Assembly (NCBI GenBank): GCA_035497735.1
Contig: DATJCX010000047.1
Span: 194,337 to 258,336 of the forward strand
Reading direction: 5' to 3'
Length of the DNA stretch: 64,000 nucleotides
DNA from: Brumimicrobium sp035497735
Lineage (GTDB): Bacteria; Bacteroidota; Bacteroidia; Flavobacteriales_D; Crocinitomicaceae
The notes below the pieces were generated by a model that worked only from the letters and a program-made list of their open reading frames with translations, was not told the DNA's origin and made no database searches. Made by a program: the position numbers and the translations under genes. Numbering within the stretch: the stretch's first letter is position 1; the number at the start of each line of letters is the position of its first letter. This document shows, in pieces, positions 9,095 to 17,429 of this stretch.

Positions 9095-10228
9095 TTATTT
9101 TTTTAAACTATTTTTTATAGCATTTACAACTCTTAATAAGTCAATATGTGTGAGATTAGATCCACTCGGTAAACACAAACCAGTTTTGAATAAATCCTCA
9201 GCTACTGTTTTCCCGTAATATGGATATTTTTCAAATATTGGTTGCAAGTGCATTGGTTTCCATAAAGGTCTGGTCTCAATATTTTCTTTCTCTAAGATTT
9301 CTCTCAAAACACTTGTATTGATTCCTGCTTTTTCCTCATTAATCAATACCGTAGAAAGCCATCTATTACTTATATTTTCATCTGTTTCCAGAACAAATTG
9401 AAAACCTGGAAGATTACCTATTGAATCGAAGTAAAATTGGAAATTCTTCCTTCTCGCCTCTACTCTATCCTGTAGCACTTCCATCTGACCACGACCGATA
9501 CCAGCAACGACATTACTCATTCTGTAATTATAACCAATATGACTGTGTTGATAATGCGGAGCCTCATCTCTTGCTTGTGTTGCGTAGAAAACTGCTTTCT
9601 CCTTTAGTTTTTTATCATGCGCTACCAATGCACCTCCACCAGAAGTTGTGATAATTTTATTTCCGTTAAAAGAAAGTATTGCAATATCCCCTAAAGTTCC
9701 ACAGTTTTGACCTTGATACACAGAACCAAGAGCTTCTGCAGCATCTTCTAAAACAGGAATTTCATATTTCTCTGCAACCGCTTTAATTTCCTTATGCATG
9801 TAGGGCATACCATATAAATGCACAGCGATAATAGCTTTCGGCTTTTTCCCTTTTGCGATACGATCTTGAATCGCTTCTTCCAAAGCAATTGGACAGATAT
9901 TCCATGTTTCTTCTTCACTATCCACAAACACGGGGATTGCACCTTGATAAAGAATAGGATTTGCCGAAGCAGAGAAAGTCATAGATTGACAAATCACTTC
10001 ATCACCTGCTTCAACTCCCAACAAAATTAGTCCTAAATGAATGGCAGCTGTTCCAGCACTTAATGCAGCCACGTGAACATCATTTTTAAGATAGTGTTCC
10101 AAATCCTTTTCAAAGCCATTTACATTGGGACCAAGTGGTGCAACCCAGTTAGTATCAAAAGCTTCTTTAACGTATTTTTGCTCTTCACCGCTCATGTGAG
10201 GAGAAGAAAGCCAGATTTTTTCTTGCAT
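9095..10228 (-). CDS. DegT/DnrJ/EryC1 sugar aminotransferase, PglE-like
   Basis: A 377-residue PLP-dependent aminotransferase. The start HMSGEEQKYVKEAFDTNWVAPLGP is typical of the PglE/PseC-like group that aminates UDP-4-keto sugars; the PLP lysine is Lys191 in SFNGNKIITTSGGG, and the cofactor Asp is in EDAAEALG (161-168). Given the neighbouring PglF and PglD homologues it most likely makes UDP-4-amino-4,6-dideoxy-GlcNAc. Cytosolic. There are 190 nt between its stop and the pglF homologue start and 180 nt upstream to pglD, larger than elsewhere in the operon, and a -7-like box lies upstream. Confidence 0.9.
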   Translation of the reverse strand: MQEKIWLSSPHMSGEEQKYVKEAFDTNWVAPLGPNVNGFEKDLEHYLKNDVHVAALSAGTAAIHLGLILLGVEAGDEVICQSMTFSASANPILYQGAIPVFVDSEEETWNICPIALEEAIQDRIAKGKKPKAIIAVHLYGMPYMHKEIKAVAEKYEIPVLEDAAEALGSVYQGQNCGTLGDIAILSFNGNKIITTSGGGALVAHDKKLKEKAVFYATQARDEAPHYQHSHIGYNYRMSNVVAGIGRGQMEVLQDRVEARRKNFQFYFDSIGNLPGFQFVLETDENISNRWLSTVLINEEKAGINTSVLREILEKENIETRPLWKPMHLQPIFEKYPYYGKTVAEDLFKTGLCLPSGSNLTHIDLLRVVNAIKNSLKK

Positions 10229-10261
10229 ATTGAGTAATAAATATTTTTTTCGCAGAGTTGA

Positions 10262-10313
10262 AGACGATATATTCGTCTAATCATTCTGTATGGATGGTAA
10301 TATATCAAAATTA
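10262..10313 (-). promoter_or_regulatory. Possible promoter and leader hairpin before pglE homologue
   Basis: Minus-strand TAATTTTG (10313-10306) matches the TAnnTTTG -7 box; no good -33 box was found. The predicted leader of about 70 nt contains a 6-bp inverted repeat, AGACGA / TCGTCT around a 5-nt loop (10262-10278). The 180-nt gap 10229-10409 holds nothing else recognisable. Confidence 0.3.
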
Positions 10314-10409
10314 AGCAACTTTATTGTTGCCCTAAAATTTGTTGTATAGATTTAGATTTTATTGTGTTTTTTTAACTTATGAAGAATGAAAAGTCAAGGA
10401 GTGAAAGTG

Positions 10410-11051
10410 CTATTTAACTTGAGAATACTTAATCACTTTTCCTGGATTACCAACTACTACAGCGTAGTCAGGAACGTCTTGAATGATAACTGAACCAGCA
10501 CCGATTAGCGAATACGCTCCAATTTCCTTAACACCTGTCATAATCGTTGCTCCAATTCCAATAAATGCTGATTTTTTTAACAAAATAGATGCACCTACGT
10601 TAACTCCTTGGGACAAAAAGACACCTTCCTCTATGTGTGTATGATGAGCTATATTAACTCCCATGCTTATCATTACATGGTTTTCAATAAATGAAAAAGG
10701 CATAATAGAAGAATTTGGAAGTACATATACTGCTTTTCCTAAATAAACAGTAGGATGAATTTCAACACTTGAATGAATAAAACTAGGAGTTGAAAAGCCA
10801 GATAGTTCCATTTGATTTAACAGCCTCCCTCTTACTTCATTATTTCCTATAGGAATAAAAACAGCTATCGATTTATCTATTTTCTCTAATAAGTGTTTGA
10901 AATTTCCTAATACCTTTATTCCATTAACTTCTTTACCAATTAAATTCTTATCATCATCTATGAATCCTACGATATCATATTCAATATTTAGATATTCTGA
11001 ATACACTTGTCCATAAGTACCAGCTCCTACAATTATAGCTTTATCTTTCAT
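10410..11051 (-). CDS. Sugar O/N-acetyltransferase, PglD/NeuD family
   Basis: A 213-residue two-domain protein: an N-terminal Rossmann-like domain that binds UDP-sugar (VGAGTYGQVYSEYL, residues 8-21) and a C-terminal left-handed beta helix built of hexapeptide repeats (from about residue 95) that binds acetyl-CoA, ending in the conserved VVGNPGKVI. This is the PglD/NeuD/PerB family. In the local context it would N-acetylate UDP-4-amino-4,6-dideoxy-GlcNAc to give UDP-diacetyl-bacillosamine or a C4 epimer. Its start is 3 nt after the pglC homologue stop, so the two are translationally linked. Confidence 0.88.
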   Translation of the reverse strand: MKDKAIIVGAGTYGQVYSEYLNIEYDIVGFIDDDKNLIGKEVNGIKVLGNFKHLLEKIDKSIAVFIPIGNNEVRGRLLNQMELSGFSTPSFIHSSVEIHPTVYLGKAVYVLPNSSIMPFSFIENHVMISMGVNIAHHTHIEEGVFLSQGVNVGASILLKKSAFIGIGATIMTGVKEIGAYSLIGAGSVIIQDVPDYAVVVGNPGKVIKYSQVK

Positions 11052-11054
11052 AGT

Positions 11055-11660
11055 CTAATTTTTACCATCAAAAGGAACTGTTGTTACCTCTCCTTCTTTT
11101 GAAATTCCTTCTTTAATAAATACTTTTTTGATTGTCATGAAAAGAATTTTAAAATCTAATAAAAATGATATTTTCTCGACATACCAAATGTCATATTCAA
11201 ATTTCTTTGTCCAAGAAATCGCATTTCTTCCATTCACTTGTGCCCAACCTGTTATACCAGGTCTAACACTATGACGTTTCTTCTGCTCCTCTGAATAAAG
11301 TGGTAAATAATGAATTCTTAAAGGTCTCGGACCAATCAAGCTCATATCGCCTTTTAGCACATTGATGAGTTGCGGAATCTCGTCTAAAGATGTTTTACGA
11401 ACAAATGCACCAACAGGTGTCAGTCGCTGTTCATCTGGAAGTAAACGACCATTTGCATCTTTTTTATCATTCATTGACTTAAACTTAATAATCGTAAAAA
11501 AGTGCTCGTTTTTTCCCGGGCGAACTTGTAAGAAAAAAGGTTTGCCTTGATTGGCGAAAAACAAAGCTACAGTAACGATTATAAATATTGGACTTAGTAT
11601 TAGTAAGCCGAAAAGAGCTGCTAGGAAGTCAAATATTCTCTTGAAATAATTTTTATACAT
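11055..11660 (-). CDS. Initiating phosphoglycosyl transferase, PglC-like
   Basis: A 201-residue small monotopic phosphoglycosyl transferase. It has the N-terminal re-entrant membrane helix (residues about 10-32), the KFKSM motif, the catalytic Asp-Glu dyad in TSLDEIPQL, and the GPRPL and PGITGWAQVNGRN motifs of the bacterial sugar transferase family. It moves a phospho-sugar from a UDP-sugar to undecaprenyl phosphate, the first step of repeat-unit assembly. Next to PglD, PglE and PglF homologues the likely donor is UDP-diacetyl-bacillosamine or a related sugar. It overlaps the preceding glycosyltransferase gene by 8 nt. Confidence 0.92.
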   Translation of the reverse strand: MYKNYFKRIFDFLAALFGLLILSPIFIIVTVALFFANQGKPFFLQVRPGKNEHFFTIIKFKSMNDKKDANGRLLPDEQRLTPVGAFVRKTSLDEIPQLINVLKGDMSLIGPRPLRIHYLPLYSEEQKKRHSVRPGITGWAQVNGRNAISWTKKFEYDIWYVEKISFLLDFKILFMTIKKVFIKEGISKEGEVTTVPFDGKN

Positions 11661-12873
11661 TTACTTTTTTGTTTTTTTCAAATACCTTTAAGTAATTTTC
11701 TGTGGCAACTTCTAAAGAATAATTTTCTTTTGCTAAAAGTAAAGCGTTTTTAGCTTGTTCATTTAATTTCGAATTATTCATTGTATAATTTACAAAGTCA
11801 GCTGCCACTTCTTCTGTAATTTCAAATGGTAAAACATACCCCACATTTTTAGCGCGAATGGTTTCCGCTTGCCAACCCTCATGATTTATTAAAACAGGCT
11901 TGGCAGCTGCTAGCGTATCAAAAAATTTATTGGCTGAATTTGCCCAAAGTTCTGGAATACCAATCACAAAAGAAGAACCCATCGACACAGCGTTGTACCA
12001 CAATGATAATTCTCCTTTAGAGATTGGTTCCATAATAAAGACATTCTTATTCAACACTTCACTCTTACGTGCTAAATCAATAATATTCTCTTTTTCAGCA
12101 CCTGAACCAATAAGGATATACACTAATTGATTGTCCATTAATATAGTTTTCTTTGCAAGTTCTATTACTTTATGTATACCATTTACTTTCCCGAAAGTTC
12201 CAGCATATAAAACCGAAAAACGTGGTTTAAAACCTATAATTTCCTTTAAATCAATTACAGCTTCATTTTGAAACCTATTGACTTCTGCAATATTCTCGAT
12301 TACTATAGAAGTCTTTTCTTTAAATTGTGGATAACGGCTTACGATAGATTTTTGCATATCCGTAGAAAGTGGAACTATAGCAGATGCATTTTTATAAATT
12401 AACTTTTCAAGCCTATACAGGATTTTCTGCATCCATTTATTTTTTATAGCGCCAATTGCAATTACCGCCTCTGGCCATACATCTCTAACTTCAAAAACAT
12501 AAGGAGTATTTGAAAACCATTTCTTAATCAAAGCAGGGATTCCAATGGTCAATGGAGTTGAAGTGGCTAAAACTAAATCTCCTTTTAGTTTCAACAATCG
12601 AAAGGTTGAAAACCATAAAAACTTAAAGAAAACTACTATTCTCTTAAAGTAAGACAAATGATTCCCATAGGGCAAATAAATATAATGAATGTTAAGTCCT
12701 TCTTTATCTATGACGGTCCAACGCTTATTGGACTTATACTTTAAATCAGATGTAGAAGAAACTACAGTTACCTTAATTCCATTCTTTAAGAATGAACTAG
12801 CTAAATCATACGAACGAGTTCCGCCTGTTTCAGAAGGGAATTTAAAGTATTGATGGAGGTAGATTAGTTTCAT
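11653..12873 (-). CDS. Glycosyltransferase family 4, WbuB-like
   Basis: A GT-B fold glycosyltransferase of about 406 residues. I place the start at the ATG at 12873 (MKLIYLHQYFKFP), because it overlaps the preceding stop as ATGA and starts exactly at the conserved N-terminal strand; an in-frame ATG 39 nt upstream would add an uncharacteristic tail. Features: TGGTRSYDLA near residue 15, the donor-binding half with YAGTFGKVNG and an acceptor-side VFEVRDVWPEA motif typical of WbuB-type (aminosugar-adding) enzymes. It lies directly upstream of the initiating transferase, so it probably adds the second sugar of the repeat. Donor unknown. Confidence 0.88.
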   Translation of the reverse strand: MKLIYLHQYFKFPSETGGTRSYDLASSFLKNGIKVTVVSSTSDLKYKSNKRWTVIDKEGLNIHYIYLPYGNHLSYFKRIVVFFKFLWFSTFRLLKLKGDLVLATSTPLTIGIPALIKKWFSNTPYVFEVRDVWPEAVIAIGAIKNKWMQKILYRLEKLIYKNASAIVPLSTDMQKSIVSRYPQFKEKTSIVIENIAEVNRFQNEAVIDLKEIIGFKPRFSVLYAGTFGKVNGIHKVIELAKKTILMDNQLVYILIGSGAEKENIIDLARKSEVLNKNVFIMEPISKGELSLWYNAVSMGSSFVIGIPELWANSANKFFDTLAAAKPVLINHEGWQAETIRAKNVGYVLPFEITEEVAADFVNYTMNNSKLNEQAKNALLLAKENYSLEVATENYLKVFEKNKKVNV

Positions 12874-13721
12874 TTGTATATGTTTTGGTAAAATAATGCA
12901 ATATTTTCCCAATTATGATTTTCTAATAATTTATGAGTTGGAATTTCGTACTCAACATCATCATCTATCAATCTCAAAATTGCTTGTTTAATTTCTGAGG
13001 CACCTGCTTGCTTGCTAACTTTTTCTCCAATTTTTTCTTGATAAAGACCATCAATTCCTTCTTTAGCTGTGTATAATATTGGCAAGCCTTGTAACATAGC
13101 TTCTACATAGACTAAACCAAACGTTTCGTGTTTGGAGGGCATTGCGAAAATGTCTGCATTCTCAAAATGTTCTTTTAATTTTGACAAGTCAAATATTTTC
13201 CCATGATAAGTCATTATTTCTTTATAAAGGTTAACTTGTTTCAAAACTTCGGTATGAACATTGCCTCCACCTCCTATTAAGTGCAAATGAACTCGTTTTT
13301 CTTTTTTGTTAATTTCACTTATTGCTTTCTGTAGGGCAAGGACATTCTTTCCTCGGTTAAATTTCCCTATGAATAATATATTGAAAATTTTATTTTCTAT
13401 TTTTGTCTTTTTTTCTAAAGCATTGTTTATCCAATAAGCATCCACTCCATTTGGTATTATCTGCAGTTTAGAAAGCAAACTATTCTTAATTTTATAAAGT
13501 GAAAGCAACTCTATAACTCTCTTTTTATAAGAAGCTGCTATTAAAATAACATTTTTCGCATTTTCAAGAATCTTACGTCCAAACAAACGTTCGTGAATCA
13601 AATATTTCTGAAAAACATTTAAATCCGAGTTCCTAATCGTAACAATATAAGGAATATTATATTTTTTTGACAATAAATAAGCTACACCACCGTCACTGTA
13701 CCATGTATGTGCATGAATCAT
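12870..13721 (-). pseudogene. Glycosyltransferase family 4, N-terminally truncated
   Basis: The 283 residues open abruptly with MIHAHTWYSDGG, which in relatives of this GT4 group is an internal motif roughly 80-110 residues in. The donor-binding C-terminal domain is complete (LFIGKFNRGKN, then MPSKHETFGLVYVEAM with the E-x7-E-like motif). The acceptor-binding half is missing. Directly upstream, the DNA encodes the first 32 residues of a WecB-like epimerase instead, so this is a fusion scar. Whether the remaining protein is made is unclear: an ATG is present at 13721 but no dedicated start region. It ends in ATGA overlap with the next gene, so the 3' end is the original one. Probably non-functional or altered. 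Confidence 0.75.
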
Positions 13722-13734
13722 TTTAATTTCAGAA

Positions 13735-13830
13735 AAATCAATATTGTTTCCTTGTTTTTTTGATAGCGTGAATTATTGGTGCTATTTTCATGAAATTTGG
13801 ACGAGCACCTGCAATAATTGTAATTAACAT
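13735..13830 (-). pseudogene. 5' stub of UDP-GlcNAc 2-epimerase (wecB-like)
   Basis: From the ATG at 13830 the minus strand reads MLITIIAGARPNFMKIAPII followed by HAIKK, the near-invariant N-terminus of WecB-type UDP-GlcNAc 2-epimerases. In an A7 tract (13761-13767) the frame shifts; with one A fewer it continues QGNNIDF, again as in WecB, and then runs straight into the truncated glycosyltransferase. As written the frame closes at a TGA at 13740-13738. The real enzyme has about 370 residues, so more than 90% is gone. The stub starts 30 nt after the stop of the upstream glycosyltransferase gene. Confidence 0.8.
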
Positions 13831-13859
13831 ATTCTTATTATATTTAAATATTTAGGAAG

Positions 13860-14900
13860 TCAAATATTATCTTTAATAATACTCCATGCATGTTCTGGGC
13901 TATACTTTTCACTTTGTAATGCTGCTCCTTGTTTAAGTTGTTCTAGTGCTTTAGAATTTTGGATTAAGTTTATTGTTTTTGCTATAAACTCTTCTTCATT
14001 ACCAAAATCTACTATTAAACCAGACTTTTCGTTTTCAATAAACTCATGTGCATATTTCCAATTCGTTGCTATGACTGGTACATTCGCAATATAAGAGTCC
14101 AGAATTGAACCTGGAAAACCTTCTGTAAAATATTGCGTTGGGAACAACATCAGATCATAATTTACAAGAGTATTATAAATATCGTCGGGTTGTAATACCC
14201 CCATATATCTAACCAAGTTAGTTTTATTTAAGTACAATTTAAAATCTGCATCGTAATCAGGAAATACGGGACCGTACACATCTAGTTCAACATTTACAAT
14301 ATTATTTTTGACTAACTCTTCAGCTAATTTAAAAATAGTGTTTATACCCTTTAATGGATGAACCCTTGCCATAAAAACTAACTTTACCTTTTCTGATTTA
14401 TTTGGAATAAGAGTTTTTGTTTCGACTATCCTAAAGTTATGGAGTTGATAAACGTTGGTAAAATGGTAATGCTGTTTTAAGTTTTCGACCAATTCAATAT
14501 TCTCAGGATAAATACCTTCTATTCTTTTAAGCATCCATTTATGCAAAGGTTTATTCTTTAAATACTCAGCCAGCCATCCTCCTACTACTATATAATGTAT
14601 TTTAATATTAAAAAGTTTACAGTATATAAATATAAAAGGGAAAATCCACTTCAAATTGTTATGAGCTGGTAAATAAAATAATAAATCCACTTTGGAAATA
14701 GCCGTAAAAGCTCTTATTAAATTAATCTTACTCTTTTGAAATGTTTGTGTATCAAAATAAGAAACTTTTTTAAAAAAACTTCTTTCTTTACTTTTAAGCA
14801 ACGTAAAGATGTTTCTCGTTTTCACAGTTTGTCCATCTAACTGATTATTTTCATAGCCAAAATAACCAAGTACTAAAACGTTTTTACGATTATTTCTCAT
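13860..14900 (-). CDS. Glycosyltransferase family 4
   Basis: A 346-residue GT-B glycosyltransferase. The N-terminal half begins VLVLGYFGYENNQLDGQTVKTRN, a pattern seen in GT4 acceptor domains; the C-terminal half has VFMARVHPLKGI, DVYGP and a EGFPGSILDSYIANVPVIAT stretch, the nucleotide-sugar binding loop of retaining GT4 enzymes. It is one of three GT4 genes in tandem and overlaps the flank of the next gene by close packing (2 nt between its start at 14900 and the preceding stop at 14902). It is the last intact gene of the central variable block. Donor and linkage cannot be inferred. Confidence 0.85.
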   Translation of the reverse strand: MRNNRKNVLVLGYFGYENNQLDGQTVKTRNIFTLLKSKERSFFKKVSYFDTQTFQKSKINLIRAFTAISKVDLLFYLPAHNNLKWIFPFIFIYCKLFNIKIHYIVVGGWLAEYLKNKPLHKWMLKRIEGIYPENIELVENLKQHYHFTNVYQLHNFRIVETKTLIPNKSEKVKLVFMARVHPLKGINTIFKLAEELVKNNIVNVELDVYGPVFPDYDADFKLYLNKTNLVRYMGVLQPDDIYNTLVNYDLMLFPTQYFTEGFPGSILDSYIANVPVIATNWKYAHEFIENEKSGLIVDFGNEEEFIAKTINLIQNSKALEQLKQGAALQSEKYSPEHAWSIIKDNI

Positions 14901-14901
14901 C

Positions 14902-15975
14902 TTAGCTAAGCAAATCTAGGTATTCATTCACTATTTGATTCTTTGCAAAGGATTTCTTTACGATAGCTTGATTTTCCTCACACATTTTTATTATATCATC
15001 TTCTTTCATATCCATAAGTTTAATAATACTGTCCGCTATGGATTGTGGCTGTGATGGATCGCAGAAGAATGTATTTATATTATCCTTTAGTAATTTTGGA
15101 AGATCTGAGACAGGCGAACAAATTATAGGTTTATTCAATGCCATTCCTTCACAGATGAAATTTGGAAATCCTTCATAAAAGCTAAATAAACCTATTGCAT
15201 TAGAATGCGCAACTTCATTCATTAAATTAGTTGTAGGATCATGAAAATTAAAGTTTTTAAGTAAGTTATACTTCTCTATTTTTTTTAAACCTAAAGAATA
15301 AGAATCATCTACATTCTTCTCTCCATACCAATCGATTATTAATTTCTTCTTGTTTTCTACAGGTAAAAGATTCACTGCTTCAATCAACCCATCTAGATTT
15401 TTCAATGTTCTATGACTAGCACCAATAACTATTCTAAATTTTTGATTTAAAGGAAGAACATTTGATTGTTTTGGAATTTCAACGGCATTATATATAACTT
15501 TACATTTCTTTTTAGATAGTAATGGATTGATTTTTCTAACTATATCCAAATTTGCATGAGAATTAGCAACAACATAGTCTGCGAACACATGAAACCATCT
15601 ATAAAATCTTAATTTAAAAGATTTCATAATATTTGGATTCGCACTACGTTCACCGACCACTAACTTCCACTTTCTATAAGGTAAGCCTGACACAGTTGCA
15701 ATAAAATTTGCTGCTTCTAAAAATGAAAGTACAGAATCATATTTTCCAGCTCTTATGAACTTCCTCATTTTAAAAAGCCGTTTGGCATAATTAGGCTCAA
15801 TGATAAATGTTATATTAATGCCCGCCTCCTCCAATTCTTTCTTATAAAAGTCTTGGGGATGATATACTAAAAATAAAACCTCATGTCCTTTTTCTTTAAA
15901 ACCTTTGGCTAAAGAAACAAGTTGACGTTGAGCACCACCCGAACCTAGACTATCTATTACACAGAGTATTTTCAT
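14902..15975 (-). CDS. Glycosyltransferase family 4
   Basis: A 357-residue retaining glycosyltransferase. N-terminal GSGGAQRQLVSLAKGFKEKG is the standard GT4 opening; the donor half has RIVIGASHRTLKNLDGLIEA and YEGFPNFICEGMALNKPII, which contains the conserved Glu pair region. Cytosolic face of the inner membrane. Packed 6 nt after the secreted protein gene and 2 nt before the next glycosyltransferase, so it is co-transcribed. The exact sugar is unknown. Confidence 0.87.
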   Translation of the reverse strand: MKILCVIDSLGSGGAQRQLVSLAKGFKEKGHEVLFLVYHPQDFYKKELEEAGINITFIIEPNYAKRLFKMRKFIRAGKYDSVLSFLEAANFIATVSGLPYRKWKLVVGERSANPNIMKSFKLRFYRWFHVFADYVVANSHANLDIVRKINPLLSKKKCKVIYNAVEIPKQSNVLPLNQKFRIVIGASHRTLKNLDGLIEAVNLLPVENKKKLIIDWYGEKNVDDSYSLGLKKIEKYNLLKNFNFHDPTTNLMNEVAHSNAIGLFSFYEGFPNFICEGMALNKPIICSPVSDLPKLLKDNINTFFCDPSQPQSIADSIIKLMDMKEDDIIKMCEENQAIVKKSFAKNQIVNEYLDLLS

Positions 15976-15980
15976 AGTTA

Positions 15981-17429
15981 TTACATTTTTTTTATAAACT
16001 GTAGTTTAACTTTCTCCCAATGGTTCTCCATAACATTACTATTAAATATATCATGTATTATCCCATCTGTTTTTGTCTTGCCATGCATAGTTTCGTAAAG
16101 TTTAAAAAATTGATATTCATCTACTCCGTAAGAGAGTGCTTTCCACCGTATACTTGAATATAACTTATCTGATTCTCTATATATCAGAGAGTAATCTTTA
16201 TTAATTTTTAAGACTTCAAGCTCCCAAGATGGTTTTTTATATAAATCGATAGTATAGTCGACATCAAAAGCACCTTTCATATTTGAGTAATGCCATACGC
16301 CAATTCCTTGTATTCCATATTTATATGCTCTTCCAGCGTATCGCAAATAAGTTATTGGTCGAATATTTCTGCTAGAGCCAGCTACAGTATACAACAACAA
16401 GGTTGTTCTTTTAGAATCAGTTGCTGAAACACTTTCAACTAAACTGGATGCAATTTGAGCAAAGTCAGTCTTTTGTACTAAACGTAGAGCTTTTTTCCTG
16501 TCTTTACCTCCTATCGTAACATATAAAGGATTTTTAATATTGTTAGACTTAATCCAATCATACATTTCTGAGGCCTTATTTATGGCATCGCCTTGTGGTT
16601 CATCGTAAGGATAAAGTAAGATTCTACTTTCAGAAACTCCATTCTCAGCAAAAACTTTATTTATTTTCTCTATCCATACTAAAAAGTCCTTTTTCCATTT
16701 GTCCGAAAGAATAGAAGTATATTCAGATCTATAATCAAAGAACAAAACATAGTACTTAAATTTATCGTCGGTATTTTTAATATACTCGCGAAGCTTATCT
16801 ATTCTTAATTCGTCAATATCTTTTTCAACTTTAGGGAAATAAGAATGAGGGATGATTAGGAAATCATTTTTGCTATCATATAGATCTTGTATTACTTGTT
16901 CTCTTATACCTTTCGTCAGGAAGTCATAGTCAAAATATGCCCAAGTGTTAATGCTGAAGGGAAAGTTGTTAACAGCATTCGACACATAAATATTTTTAGT
17001 TGAATAAATAACTGAATCCTTACTATGTATGTTAACCGAAACTGTTTCGGACCCTGGTTTTTTCCCAGTAAATTTAATAAAAAAGTAATGATTTCTTTCG
17101 GCGCCAATAGTCACTTGATCAACTGGTTTTAAAACATCTAATATCTCACGGCCATTATAATCAAAAACTATGGGTGCGTAATATATTTTAACCTCGCTGT
17201 TATTTGACTCAATAGTTATATTACTCAACGTTACGGTATCTTTTGAAGATATCTCTAATATTCGATAATTAGCGTATTGATTTATTATCGGTACTTCTAA
17301 AACGGAGTCTTCAACCAGTTTATTTATTCTATTTTCCCATGGTAGATACCAAGTAGCTTCTTGAGAGAAGCTGGGATTTCCATTAAACGTGATAAATAAA
17401 AAAAGGAGGTTTCGAATAAGATCTTTCAT
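15981..17429 (-). CDS. Secreted protein, putative glycosidase (DUF4091-like)
   Basis: A 482-residue exported protein with a signal peptide (cleavage likely near residue 22, after SFSQ). The middle resembles a TIM-barrel: YVLFFDYRSE, then LLYPYDEPQG with an Asp-Glu pair at the end of a strand, and GIGVWHYSN. The C-terminal SIRWKALSYGVDEYQFFKL resembles the end of DUF4091 domains found in glycoside-hydrolase-like proteins. I infer a polysaccharide-modifying hydrolase or lyase acting in the periplasm on the product of this locus; no activity can be proven. Its start overlaps the polymerase gene stop by 4 nt (ATGA), so it is a genuine operon member. Confidence 0.6.
   Translation of the reverse strand: MKDLIRNLLFLFITFNGNPSFSQEATWYLPWENRINKLVEDSVLEVPIINQYANYRILEISSKDTVTLSNITIESNNSEVKIYYAPIVFDYNGREILDVLKPVDQVTIGAERNHYFFIKFTGKKPGSETVSVNIHSKDSVIYSTKNIYVSNAVNNFPFSINTWAYFDYDFLTKGIREQVIQDLYDSKNDFLIIPHSYFPKVEKDIDELRIDKLREYIKNTDDKFKYYVLFFDYRSEYTSILSDKWKKDFLVWIEKINKVFAENGVSESRILLYPYDEPQGDAINKASEMYDWIKSNNIKNPLYVTIGGKDRKKALRLVQKTDFAQIASSLVESVSATDSKRTTLLLYTVAGSSRNIRPITYLRYAGRAYKYGIQGIGVWHYSNMKGAFDVDYTIDLYKKPSWELEVLKINKDYSLIYRESDKLYSSIRWKALSYGVDEYQFFKLYETMHGKTKTDGIIHDIFNSNVMENHWEKVKLQFIKKM

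Noticed and set aside
13761..13767. Programmed -1 frameshifting on the A7 tract joining the wecB stub to the glycosyltransferase
   Set aside because: The needed shift is +1 (or -2), so a classical -1 slip would enter the wrong frame, and no stimulatory structure was seen. Simple length change of the tract fits better.
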